Positions 20,690 through 31,900 of a stretch of 64,000 nucleotides of DNA are shown in pieces; the first letter of the stretch is position 1; every line of letters begins with the position of its first letter. Where the stretch lies: assembly GCA_024760905.1 (NCBI GenBank), contig CM045735.1, positions 11,632,249 to 11,696,248 on the forward strand, written 5' to 3'. The notes beneath the pieces are model-generated. The model saw nothing but the letters and a program-made list of their open reading frames with translations. It was not told where the DNA came from and did not search any database. This DNA is from Plotosus lineatus. Lineage: Eukaryota; Chordata; Actinopteri; Siluriformes; Plotosidae. The translations under genes and the position numbers were made by a program.

Positions 20690-22150
20690 TGGCCAGTCCT
20701 CCTCAAGTGACAGATGGTGGCCGGCATTGGAGATCATTCAGGTGTCTGTTAAGAGTCTGATGAGATCGGAAGAGTCGAGGACAACGTGGACAATGAACCC
20801 ATGCAGCCCACGGATTGTGAAGGCCCTCCTTCCATCTATGACATATCTCCTCATTTTCCTACCTTTGGTCTTCCTTTGGCTTGTTAACTCCATCGGTGCT
20901 TATCTTTTTTCCAAGGTTTGAAGATGAAGGTTCCAGGTCGTATGGTTTAATCATGCAAAAAGCCATTGTAGCAACATTTCCGTGCTCCTCTTGGCTTTGT
21001 TCCATGCTCCAATTCACTAAAACGGGACACCCTGGGAAGTCCATGTGGCAGATATGTCCTGTCCATTGCAACTGTGCTTTCCATTGTTGGTAATCCAAGC
21101 CTTCCACTTCACTTTCTGGATGATTCTCAGATTCCTTTGCTGAAAACGTCCAATCTTTGAGTCATGGCAATACAAGACCCATGTTTCACAAGCATACAAG
21201 AACGGTTGGTATACCAACAGCTCAGAAGCCCATGATCTTTGAGGGAAGGTTGTGAATTCAAATACTCTCAGAGCTTGAGCAAAAATGAAGGAGGTGGGTC
21301 TGATACTGCTTCAGTTTCAGATGTATTGGATGAAGATTGTGTCGCCAATGCATGGAAAGGATTTTATGGATATACCGGGCTCTTCATTAGTGTGAATTTT
21401 CAGCTGTGGTGGATCTTGGGCTAGAACTGAATGTGCAGACAACCTAGGCCTTCAACATGTTGACCATAATGGCAAAATGTCGGCATGTTGAACCGTACAG
21501 GTTTCATTCATGGAGGTGCCACTTTTATTGATGAAATGTAGTTCTATGACCTTCACAGTTTTTGTCATTTTCAACTGAGGCAGTCTAAACAGTCCACCAT
21601 GCAGCAGACAACGGAGGTGCAGTCTTGGAGCTGTTGGTGTAGCTGTAATAAATATGCCACTCAGGCCTTCCAATGATGGGAAGCTCATCGCTTCAAACCA
21701 TTTGATGAGACCTTTCTAGTCATTCGTTCATGAAGGGCCTGGATCAGGAACGTGATCGGGACATTGGTATCTCTTGAAGATGGCCCACAACTCATAAGGA
21801 ACCAGGTTGCTGGCCTCGTAAGGAACCAGATTACAGGCCTCATAAGGAACCAGGCTGCAGGCCTTCAACAGGTCCCAAATTACAAAGATCACTGGATATG
21901 TGCAGCAACATCATGTAGATGATTCCAGGCTTTTTCATCATGACTAAATATAGGCACTTTGCCAGGTCACTTTATACATCAGGAAGTCTCTGGTGGTGAT
22001 ATACATTCCTTGCTGTGGTACTACAGCCTTCTGCGCACTCACTGTGGTTATTTGATAGTAAAATGAGATCTCAGTACTTCCATTCGTTTTCCATATGATA
22101 ACAGGGCCAGCCTTTGTCCAGGCAACTCTATTCATTTGTTTATGCTCTGT
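20690..22150 (-). pseudogene. Degenerate non-LTR retrotransposon fragment
   Basis: The minus strand holds broken pieces of a LINE reverse-transcriptase C-terminal region: LYACETWVLYCHDSKI, RNLRIIQKVKWKAWI and LQWTGHICHMD, in order between about 21217 and 20990. The 'ACETW' and 'GH..RMD' type motifs are usual in this part of several LINE clades. Many stops and frame changes; only the 20990-21217 core is firm and the wider limits are estimates. Confidence 0.55.
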
Positions 22151-22412
22151 TACACCAGCTTATTTAGAAGTACCGAAACTATCATCAGCTCAAAAAATAG
22201 ATGAGGAATAAAGTATTGTTCTTCTGCTGCGGCTTCGAAAACCTTTTCCTCAACCAAAAGTGTGTGTGATGTGCGTCCTGATATGCTTTAACACGTTTGT
22301 AAAACGTGATTATTCCTTTTATCAGCAAAGCGAGTTACTACTTCACAATTGCTGCTCACGAGATGGTTTTTGAAGCTCTTCATGACAATCCCAGATCATC
22401 AACAAAAACTCA

Positions 22413-22900
22413 TAGGGATCCCTCACTTTCTGCGGTTAATTGGGACCAAAATCCCCACGTGAGCATTGAGATTCGCGAAGTAGGATCACCCCCCAAACCC
22501 CCTGACTGATGTATACGTACATATATGTGTGTATATAACATCAGTAAATACATATTCAATGCTATAAATGCTTATAATAATAAAATATTCAAAAAATAAT
22601 GCATAAGATGTAAATAAAATATAAATACACACACATAGATGCGTGCGCTCACACGTGCAGATGCGCACCTCACATAAAAATGTACTAGTAAGTAGTTTTG
22701 TTGGGGGGTTTTGGGTTGTTTTTTTTGTTTGTTTAGAGTTTGTTTTTGCACAACTGGCCTTGTTTTTGTGGCATTTTTCTGAACTTTTGCCCTATTCTTC
22801 CTTAATTTCCTTATTTTTTAATTCGATGAATACTGTATTTAAAAAAACCTGATGCGCTGAAGCCGCATGAATTGAAGCACGAAGTAGTGAGGGATCCCTG
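22413..22900 (+). mobile_element. P2 pogo-like MITE, complete
   Basis: Left end 'agggatccctcactttctgc', right end 'gtagtgagggatccctg' then TA. The interior has the P2 'aaaataatgcataagatgta' segment. Confidence 0.82.
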
Positions 22901-23146
22901 TACTCCACCCAGCTCATCTGGTGCTACCAACCAAACATTGTAATCAACTAAATAATTCACGGAGAAATTACCCACTTTGAATGTGACACACATCGTACAC
23001 AACACAACACGAGAATGTGCTTCATGGAGAGCATTTATAAAAATTTATAGATTAGTTCATGGCATCAGATTCATGCCAAGAATGTGAAGAGAGAAAGGTA
23101 ATAAACTCATTTTATTCCTTCCATTTTATGATGAAACATTGAGCGG

Positions 23147-23235
23147 CAGGGTGGCATAGTGCCTGGGCATGTCCGCCTCACAGCGAGCACGTTCTGGGCT
23201 GGAGCCCCGCCTTCACCTAGTGTTGGCAGAGACAG
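23147..23235 (+). mobile_element. SINE-3 head fragment
   Basis: 'gcggcagggtggcatagtgc' and 'cctcacagcgagcacgttct' match the tRNA-like head of SINE-3. The body is absent. Confidence 0.5.
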
Positions 23236-23429
23236 GCTGAAAAATTTCCATTGCTCAGTTATTGAGAAATTTGTCAATAATTAAATTCCCTTCACACCAA
23301 GAACGTGCACAACACTGTATATGATCTCTCCATGTTTCTACACTTCTTCCTTTGGTTCAGGGTAGAACCATACAAGTGTGTACAATGTGCTGCTTAATCA
23401 CTATTTAATCACTTAATCCTAATTAAGGT

Positions 23430-23605
23430 CACTTTTACATGAACCTCTCACCATCGACAGTGAGACATGGCCGGCCTTTGATAACCCAGTTAGCTGCACT
23501 GGGGGGTGGGGGGTGGGGGGGGGGTGAGAACCCATTGAGAATGGGACTTGAACCCACAACCTTGGGATCAGTGATCCAGCACCTTATCACCAGGCCACCA
23601 CTGTC
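23430..23605 (-). mobile_element. SINE-1 head and body fragment
   Basis: The reversed common body ('ataacccagttagctgcact', G-rich run) and the reversed head 'gatcagtgatccagcacctt' are present. The 3' module is missing, so its type (A-D) cannot be told. Confidence 0.75.
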
Positions 23606-23631
23606 ATAAGAACAATATGGAATCCTTAACA

Positions 23632-24088
23632 CAGGGATCCTTTGCTACTTCGCGCTGCAATTCATGCGACTTCAGTACATTGTGGTTTGTTTAAAAAAAA
23701 AAAAAAAAAATCAAATTAAAAAAATAAGGAAATTAAGGAAGAATAGGGAAAAGTTAAGGAAAATATAACAAAACAAGGCCAATTATGCAAAAAAAACCCA
23801 TCAAAACAAGTTACATTTTTATGTGAGGTGTGCATCCGAGTGCGTCTGTATGTGTGCATATTTATATTTTATTGACATCTTATGCATTATTTTTGAATGT
23901 TTATGATGATAAGCATTTATAGCATTGAATATGTATTTACTGATATTATATACACATATACCTGTACATATACGTCAGTCGGAGGTGGGGTGGGGTGGGT
24001 GGGGCTGGACGACACACCATAATTTACGGAATTCAGTGGTTGCGGGGGATCTCGGTCCCAATTAACCGCGGAAAGTGAGGGATCCCTG
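23632..24088 (-). mobile_element. P2 pogo-like MITE, complete
   Basis: The ends are 'cagggatcctttgctacttc' and 'aaagtgagggatccctg' with TA at the right. It is inverted relative to the copy at 22413, only 730 bases away. Confidence 0.82.
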
Positions 24089-24439
24089 TACATCATCCAG
24101 TCAGACGTCAGATAAACTTAAACATAAAATACAAATCTGCTCAGGAAAACATTATTATTATTATTCTTATTATTATTATAAAAACCTTTGCTTAAAACAA
24201 TAGACTGTATAACTTCAGCCAATGGCTGAAGTATTTTTTTTCTATTTAAGAAATTTAAACAAACCCATATACTGTATAACAACATTTAAATACTAAAGCA
24301 AAATAATCACAAAATATTTGTAAACACAAAATGACTGATACAGGGCGGTTTAGGAAATAAACATTTTATGTTAGTGTAAGCGAAGAACATACTCGCATAA
24401 GGACATTTTAAAAACAGCATTCATGCATGTGCGTGCACG

Positions 24440-24440
<1 letters not shown>

Positions 24441-24478
<38 letters not shown>
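24441..24478. repeat. (CA)n microsatellite
   Basis: Pure CA tract just downstream of the pgap2 stop codon on the minus strand. It may lie in the pgap2 3' UTR or beyond it. Confidence 0.9.
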
Positions 24479-24479
<1 letters not shown>

Positions 24480-24567
24480 AGCATATGAATAATAGTTCTC
24501 GGTATTTAGATGCACAGTTGGTTCCATGATCATGTGGTTCTGTGTTCTCACGTTGGTTACGTCACAC

Positions 24568-24698
24568 TCAGGTGTATTTGCTCTCCATTGGCACTGCCAC
24601 CATCACCGCTCTAGTCCTAAAGTCCCAGTGGGCCATCACATGAAAGGCCATGTTGGAAAGCACTACCAGATACTCACACACAGCAAAGAGTGTGTAAA
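24568..24698 (-). CDS. pgap2: pgap2 last coding exon
   Basis: Acceptor 'cttcttttcccag'. The split codon gives Ile212, then residues 213-254 (YTLFAVCEYLVVLSN to MESKYT) and TGA at 24570-24568. The intron before it is about 4.9 kb long and packed with transposons. Confidence 0.94.
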
Positions 24699-25061
24699 CT
24701 GGGAAAAGAAGGAAACGCAGACAGTCAGAAAGACACACAGTCACGGTTAAAACACTCCATTCTGATTGGTCAGAAGGTGCTGGACTTCCCATAACCGCAG
24801 TTCTGACATGAATATTATCTGCAGTTCTGTTCGGTCATTTCTACAGCAAGTCTTGTTTTGTCATTTCTTTAAGGAGATGCTTATGGGACATTCATGCTTT
24901 GATTTGATTCACAAAATTATTTTGCTTATGAGGGAAGTTTGCACTTTCATTTTCTCAACTATTTATCCTAGTGGGGTCATGGAGAAGCCAGAGCCTATTT
25001 GAGCCAGCTCTGGGAAAAGGCAGTGTAGACCATGAATAGCTTGCCAGGCCATCATTGCACC

Positions 25062-25111
<50 letters not shown>

Positions 25112-25587
25112 GGTTCCATTTAGAACAGCCAATCACCATATGGATATGAAGGCTGGGTTCACCCTGAACAGCTCAACAGGCTATCAAAGGACCAACACAC
25201 ACACACACAGCAATTTGGAACACTATATGGATATGAAGGCTGGGATCACCCTGAACAGCTCAACAGGATATCGCAGGGCCAACACACACACACACCAACC
25301 CACACTAGGGTTCCATTTAGAACAGCCAATCACCATATGGATATGAAGGCTGGGTTGACCCTGAACCGGTCAACAGGCTATCAAAGGGCCAACACACGCA
25401 CACACACACAGCAATTTGGAACACTATATGGATATGAAGGCTGGGATCACCGTGAACAGCTCAACAGGATATCGCAGGGCCAACACACACACCAACCCAC
25501 ACTAGGGTTCCATTTAAAACAGCCAATCACCATATGGATATGAAGGCTGGGATCACCCTGAACAGCTCAACAGGCTATCGCAGGGCC

Positions 25588-25626
<39 letters not shown>

Positions 25627-26988
25627 CCATACCAACCCACACTAGGGTTCGATTTAGAACAGCCAATCAGCCTAACATCTGTGTCTTTGCACTGTGGGAG
25701 AAAACTGGAAAACCCAGAGAAAACCCATGCAAGCACAGGAAACGCATTCATACTTCATATAGGAACGCCCCTGCTAAGCCCGGGACCCTCTTGCTGTCGA
25801 ACAGATGTGCTAACCAGTATATGACTGTGCCGCCTCTTCAGTAATACAAATGTCACAGTTAATCATGCAATAAACCAACATTTAAACTGAAATGTATTTT
25901 AATTGAGAAAGAAAATGGTAGCACATACAGCTGTTATAATGCTGTAATTTATGACTAGCCCCCCCCCCCGGATAATCATCCCACATTTCCTCCAAGTACA
26001 AATTAATACTCATCTGATATTCAGCATTCATATCATTACTTAATTAAGAACGATCATCCCGAGCACAATGCCGTGTCAGAACAGGAATTAAACAGTGAGG
26101 CGTGGTGTTATGATAGGAAAATTATCAGCTCTGGGGTGTTAACAGTGACTCATCTTCATGTTGAACTTTTTCCTCCTAGAACAGCAAACGTTTTAATACT
26201 TCTTATCTCAGGACATTCTCAATGCAGATCTGATACCTGATTAGCTCCACGCGACAGAGAAAGCATGCTAGCTTTTATATTATAACCTCATTCATTCATT
26301 TTCTGAACCGATTTGTCCTAATTAGGGTGAAGGGGAGGCTGGCACCCATGTCAGTTGACTCTGGGGGGAGAGTCGAATATTCTCAGCTCGCCGGGCCATC
26401 GCATTAAAGTCATAATAATTCTGTGAACTGGAAAAAACCCAAATAAATAAACTGTGTAACAGAGCCAAGAACATGTAAAACAATGTGGAAATCCATCGCT
26501 GAATTTACTTCATTCATTCATTTTCTGTAACCGCTTAATCATAATTAAGGTTGCTGGGAGGCTGGCACCCATCTCAGCCGACTCTGTGCGAGGGCAGAGT
26601 ACATCCTGGACAGCTCATCAGGCCATTGCAGGGTGGAAACACACTGACATTTTGCAGCTACTCTTGTTGAAAGTCAGCAGCGGCTCTTTAACATGAACCT
26701 CACACCACAGACAGTGAGAGGGGGGCAGTGACAACCTTGTGGAGAGTGGGCCTTGAACCCCAAACCTTAGGATCAGTGATCCAGCACCTTTACCATCAGG
26801 CCACCACTGCACTTGGATTTACTTTACAACAATAAATAAATAAATACAGGTATACCTCGACTTAAGTCGTTTCGAGTCAAGTTGTTCTCAATTATATGTC
26901 GGTTTTCAAAAAATATATGGAAAAAAATAAAAATAAGTAAAGTTTACATCATTATAACCATATATATTTAGTATATTAAATATTATGC

Positions 26989-27026
<38 letters not shown>

Positions 27027-28600
27027 ACACACACACACACACACACACTGGTCTTTCTCAAAAAATTAGCATGTTGTGATAAAGTTTATTATTTTCTGTA
27101 ATGTACTGATAAACATTAGACTTTCATATATTTTTGATTCATTACACACAACTGAAGTAGTTGAAGCCTTTTATTGTTTTAATATTGATAATTTTGGCAA
27201 AAAAGTAAAGAAAAACCAAAAATCCCTATCTCAAAAAATTACCATATTTCATCCGACCAATTAAAAAAAAAGTGTTTTTAATAAAAAAGTCAACCTTCAA
27301 ATAATTATGTTCAGTTATGCACTCAATACTTGGTGGGGAATCCTTTTGCAGAAATGACTGCTTCAATGCGGCGTGGCATGGAGGCAATCGGCCTGTGGCA
27401 CTGCTGAGGTGTTACGGAGGCCCAGGAGGCTTCGATAAGCGGCCTTAAGCTCATCCACAGTGTTGGGCCTGGTGTCCCTCAACTTTCTCTTCACAATATC
27501 CCACAGATTCTCTATGGGCTTCAGGTCAGGAGAGTTGGCAGGCCAATTGAGCCCAGTAATACCATGGTCAGTAAACCATTTAGCAGTGGTTTTGGCACTG
27601 TGAGCAGGTGCCAGGTTGTGCTGAAAAATGAAATCTTCATCTCCATAAAGCTTTTCAGCAGATGGAAGCATGAAGTGTTCCAAAATCTCCTGATAGCTCG
27701 CTGCATTGACCCCGCCCTTGATAAAACACAGTGGACCAACACCAGCAGCTGACATGGCACCCCAGACCCTCACTGACTGTGGGTACTTCACACTGGACTT
27801 CAGGCATTTTGGCATTTCCTTCTCCCCAGTCTTCCTTCAGACTCTGGCACCTTGATTTCCGAATGACATGCAAAATTTGCTTTCATCCCAAAAAAGTACT
27901 TCGGACCACTGAGCAACAGTCCAGTGCTGCTTCGCTGTAGCCCAGGTCAGGCGCTTCTGCCGCTGTTTCTGGTTCAAAAGTGGCTTGACCTGGGGAACGT
28001 GGCACCTGTAGCCCATTTCCTGTACACGCCTGTGCACGGTGGCTCTGGATGTTTCTACTCCAACTCAGTCCACTGCTTCCACAGGTCCCCCAAGGTCTGG
28101 AATCGGCCCTTCTTTCACTTTTTCCTTCCCACAGACGTCCCACTGAGGTGCCTTGATCGAGCACTCTGGGAACAGCCTATTCGCTCAGAGATTTCTTTCT
28201 GTGTCTTACCCTCTTGCTTGAGGGTGTCAATGATGGCCTTCTGGACAGCAGTCAGGTCGGCAGTCTTACCCATGATTGCGGTTTTGAGTAATGAACCAGA
28301 CTGGGAGTTTTTAAAAGCCTCAGGAATCTTTTGCAGGTGTTTAGAGTTAATTGGTTGATTCAGATGATTAGCTTAATAGCTCGTTTAGAGTAACTTTTCA
28401 TGATATGCTAATTTTTTGAGGTAGGAATTTTGGGTTTTCATGAGCTGTATGCCAAAATCATCAGCATTAAAACAATAAAAGACCTGAAATATTTCAGTTG
28501 GTGTGCAATGAATCTAAAATATATGAAAGTCTAATGTTTAGCAGTACATTACAGAAAATAATGAACTTTATCACAATATGCTCATTTTTTAGAAGGACCA

Positions 28601-28647
<47 letters not shown>

Positions 28648-28964
28648 GTCTTTTGGGCTTTTTACATCTGAGCCATGATGGCTCATCAGGCCGGTGCTTA
28701 TCCCTGGTTTCCATAGCGTGAAGCGACTAGGAGTTCAACTCCTCCTGGATGGGATGCTACTCCATCACAGATACCTTCCCAGTATATTTTTACTGGTACC
28801 TATTTATACTGCTGGGTGAACAGAGGCACGCTTGTGATTAAGACCTTGCCCAGGGGTCCTAACACAGTGGGGGTCTAACTGGGATTTGAAAACATAACCT
28901 TCCAATTATGAGCGCAGCACTATGCCACCAGCCCCACTACATATACATATATAACGATATACAT

Positions 28965-28997
<33 letters not shown>

Positions 28998-31900
28998 CTA
29001 TACATATATATAATACTATACAAGTAAACTTGGTGTAGCCCAGCCTAGGGACAAGCTAATTCGATTTATGTCGTTTTTTGACTTAAGCCGTCTCTCCTGG
29101 AACCAATTAACCACGTTGGGTGAGGTATACCTGTAGTAAGAAGTAAGACCAGAGAAGGTCATTAATTTGAGAAAGAAGGGTGTGTTTACTTTCCCAATGT
29201 TAAAAATGTCTAACCCATAAAGAAGTGAATCATCTGTTCTGAGCCACGAGCGGAATCATGAAGCTACAAACTAATTCAGAAGCGCTTTATACCGTCTTGT
29301 ACTGCGCAGCATGAACGAATCACTAATGCATGAAAACTGTAGCCATCATTCAGAGATATTTTCTCGCCAAGACTTTTTATATTTAAAGATTTGACTCAAT
29401 TACTAAATAATTCTATTCCCTTCATTTGTTTTAACCTTTAGCGTAAGACTATAAAACCCATTTAGGCCTTCAGATGATTAAAATCTTCCTTTGTTCATTC
29501 AACTGCAAACTTATAATCAAATCCACAAAGCGGCAAAGAGTTGAAGCTGAGCTTCTCTCCTTATATGGACTCTCACTGTGTCTTGACTGACAGACTTCAT
29601 GCGAGAACACAGGGCTAAGATATTGAACTCACTTCCTGGTTCACAATACTTGTTGTGGCGCCTGAAGAAGTAACCGGCAGCCGCCGTTAAGACAATGTTG
29701 AAGAGGAAGAGGCGGATCTTGTAGCGGTATGATGTCATTTCCTGTTTTCAGAGACAGAAAGCAAGAGGAATCGAAAGAAAGAAAGAAGAAAAAAAAAACA
29801 GAGAGAAAGAGAAAACAGATGGTTGGACGGTTCGTGAAACGTTGAACATTTCACCACTTCTCCTCCGCAACTAGATGTGCTGCAATCATCTGGCGAGAGG
29901 TTCTGTTAAACACTTAACTCTATCTAAACCACTTCCCTGACACATTACACACCTTCACAGCCTTAAAATAAAGATGCACTGCGGTCTTCAACACTTACAC
30001 TCCCAGTTCACAGCTGCTGATGAAAACCTGTTGCACGAGCGAACTAGCAGCCAGTCGTTTTAATATCAAACTTATTTCTCTTTCAGTGAATATTCAGAGA
30101 GTTTGTGGACCCAGTTTACTCAGTAAATTGAGAAAATTCAACACATTTGCACTAATTGCGCTACAAAAAAATTACTATGGTCGACACAGGATGCATAAAT
30201 TGCGCCCTCTGGTGGTCACACAGATACAAATTACCAGTGATTTGTGTCAAAACAACAGAACAATCTGTCTGTCTTCCTTTCGGCTTTTTCCCTTTTACTC
30301 GGGAGTCGCCACAGCGAATCATTTTGATTCGCACGTTTAATTTGGCAGAGGTTTTTACATCGGATGCCCTTCCTGTCACAACCCTTTTAGCAAGGGACAG
30401 AAACACGCTGACGGCTTTGCAGCTACTCTTTACGAAAGTCAGCAATGGTTCTTTTACATGCCTCTCACCATAGACAGTCAGAGACATGGCCCGCCTTTGA
30501 TAACCCAGTTAGCCGCACTGGGGGGAAATTGACAACCCTGTGGAGAGTGGGACTCGAACCGCCAACCTTTGGATCAGCGATCCAGCGCCCTATACCACTA
30601 GACCACCACTGCCCCAAAACAACAGAACAATCAGCACCACAAAATTGTCCTATGCTGAGAAAGAAGATAACTCTCGAGATCTTGAGCAGTTTGTAGCCTT
30701 GACCAATATTCCTCTACAAAAAATACCGAAAGCATACATCATACATGCAAGCCGACCACAGTTGTGCCGTAATAGCAAAGCTCCTGAACAGAGAGCATCA
30801 CAGTTTTTCAATATAGCTTTCAGGATTGTTCTGTGTCCGTCTGGAGTCCAAGCATGCCCACCATAATTAAAACAAAGATTGCTATGTCACCGAGTTGATG
30901 CTGATCGGTGTTTATGCACTGCTGACTTGCGCGACAATTGGCAGTAATTAAAAATAAAAGGATTCTTAATATTAATAATTAAACTGAGACCCAGAAAATA
31001 ACAGCACATACACCACAGCTCAGACTCACACAGAATAAACAAAACAAAATCTATATCAGGTAGGCACACAGACTTAAAAGAAAATAACTTCATGGAGCAA
31101 ACACCAAAATCAGAAGCTTAAAAGAACATGAACTTGTTAAACAGATAATCAGCCAATTATGTAATATGTAAAATTTGTAATCAGTGTGTTTATTGACATG
31201 GGAGTAGGTGGGGATTTAAAAAAAAAAGGAACTCAGCCCATCTAAATCACTGGGAGTTATTTCAGTTTCTAACAACAAATCCGACATAGTCGAAGTGTTT
31301 AACCTTCACGGATTTTTATTATTCTTTTTACTCAAGATGGATTGTGCAGTTAATAATTCTAGTTATTTATTAGATTCTTTTTCAGTCACAGGCAACCAAT
31401 ACACCGTTTTAAATCTAAAAACACATCACTCAAGAAAACTAAAGGTTTACAAGAGGTGAGATAAGGATTTACATTACCTCAGCATTAAAGGTAGACTTTG
31501 TAATCACGTACCACAACCTGCAGCTGCACAGCATGTGGAGTACAGAGCTGACGATGAATGTGATGAAGGCATTTTTATGAAGATCTGAAAAATAATTAAA
31601 TAAATAAAAATAATAAATAAGCTGATAATATCAATCAAACTCCTAATTGTTTTCATGTTAAAAGGAATCTGTTCCACTTACACACAGAAAAGTTCCACCT
31701 TCAAAAAGCAGGCGGCACTAATTACACTGATTAAACAGCAGTATTTAGTTTGTCCATTTTCTGAACCGCTTAATCCTAATTAGGCTCACGGGGAGGCTGG
31801 CACCCATCACAGCCGACTCAGGGCAAAGGTTGAGTACACCCTGAACAGCTCATCAGGCCATCGCAGGGGAGAAATATGCTGACGGCTATTCAGCTACTCT

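Larger units (their letters stand above)
26847..29133. mobile_element. P4 pogo-like element, outer shell of a nest
   Basis: The terminal repeats are 'caggtatacctcgacttaag' at the left and 'ggtgaggtatacctg' at the right, both flanked by TA. Sub-terminal 'aagtcgtttcgagtcaagtt' pairs with 'cgttttttgacttaagccg'. The interior is occupied by a Tc1 copy (27047-28602), AT arrays and a SINE-2 copy (28640-28945), so little of P4 itself remains. Confidence 0.8.

Noticed and set aside
24526..24750. Plus-strand frame over the last pgap2 exon
   Set aside because: Antisense shadow; the minus-strand exon has the correct splice site, phase and homology.
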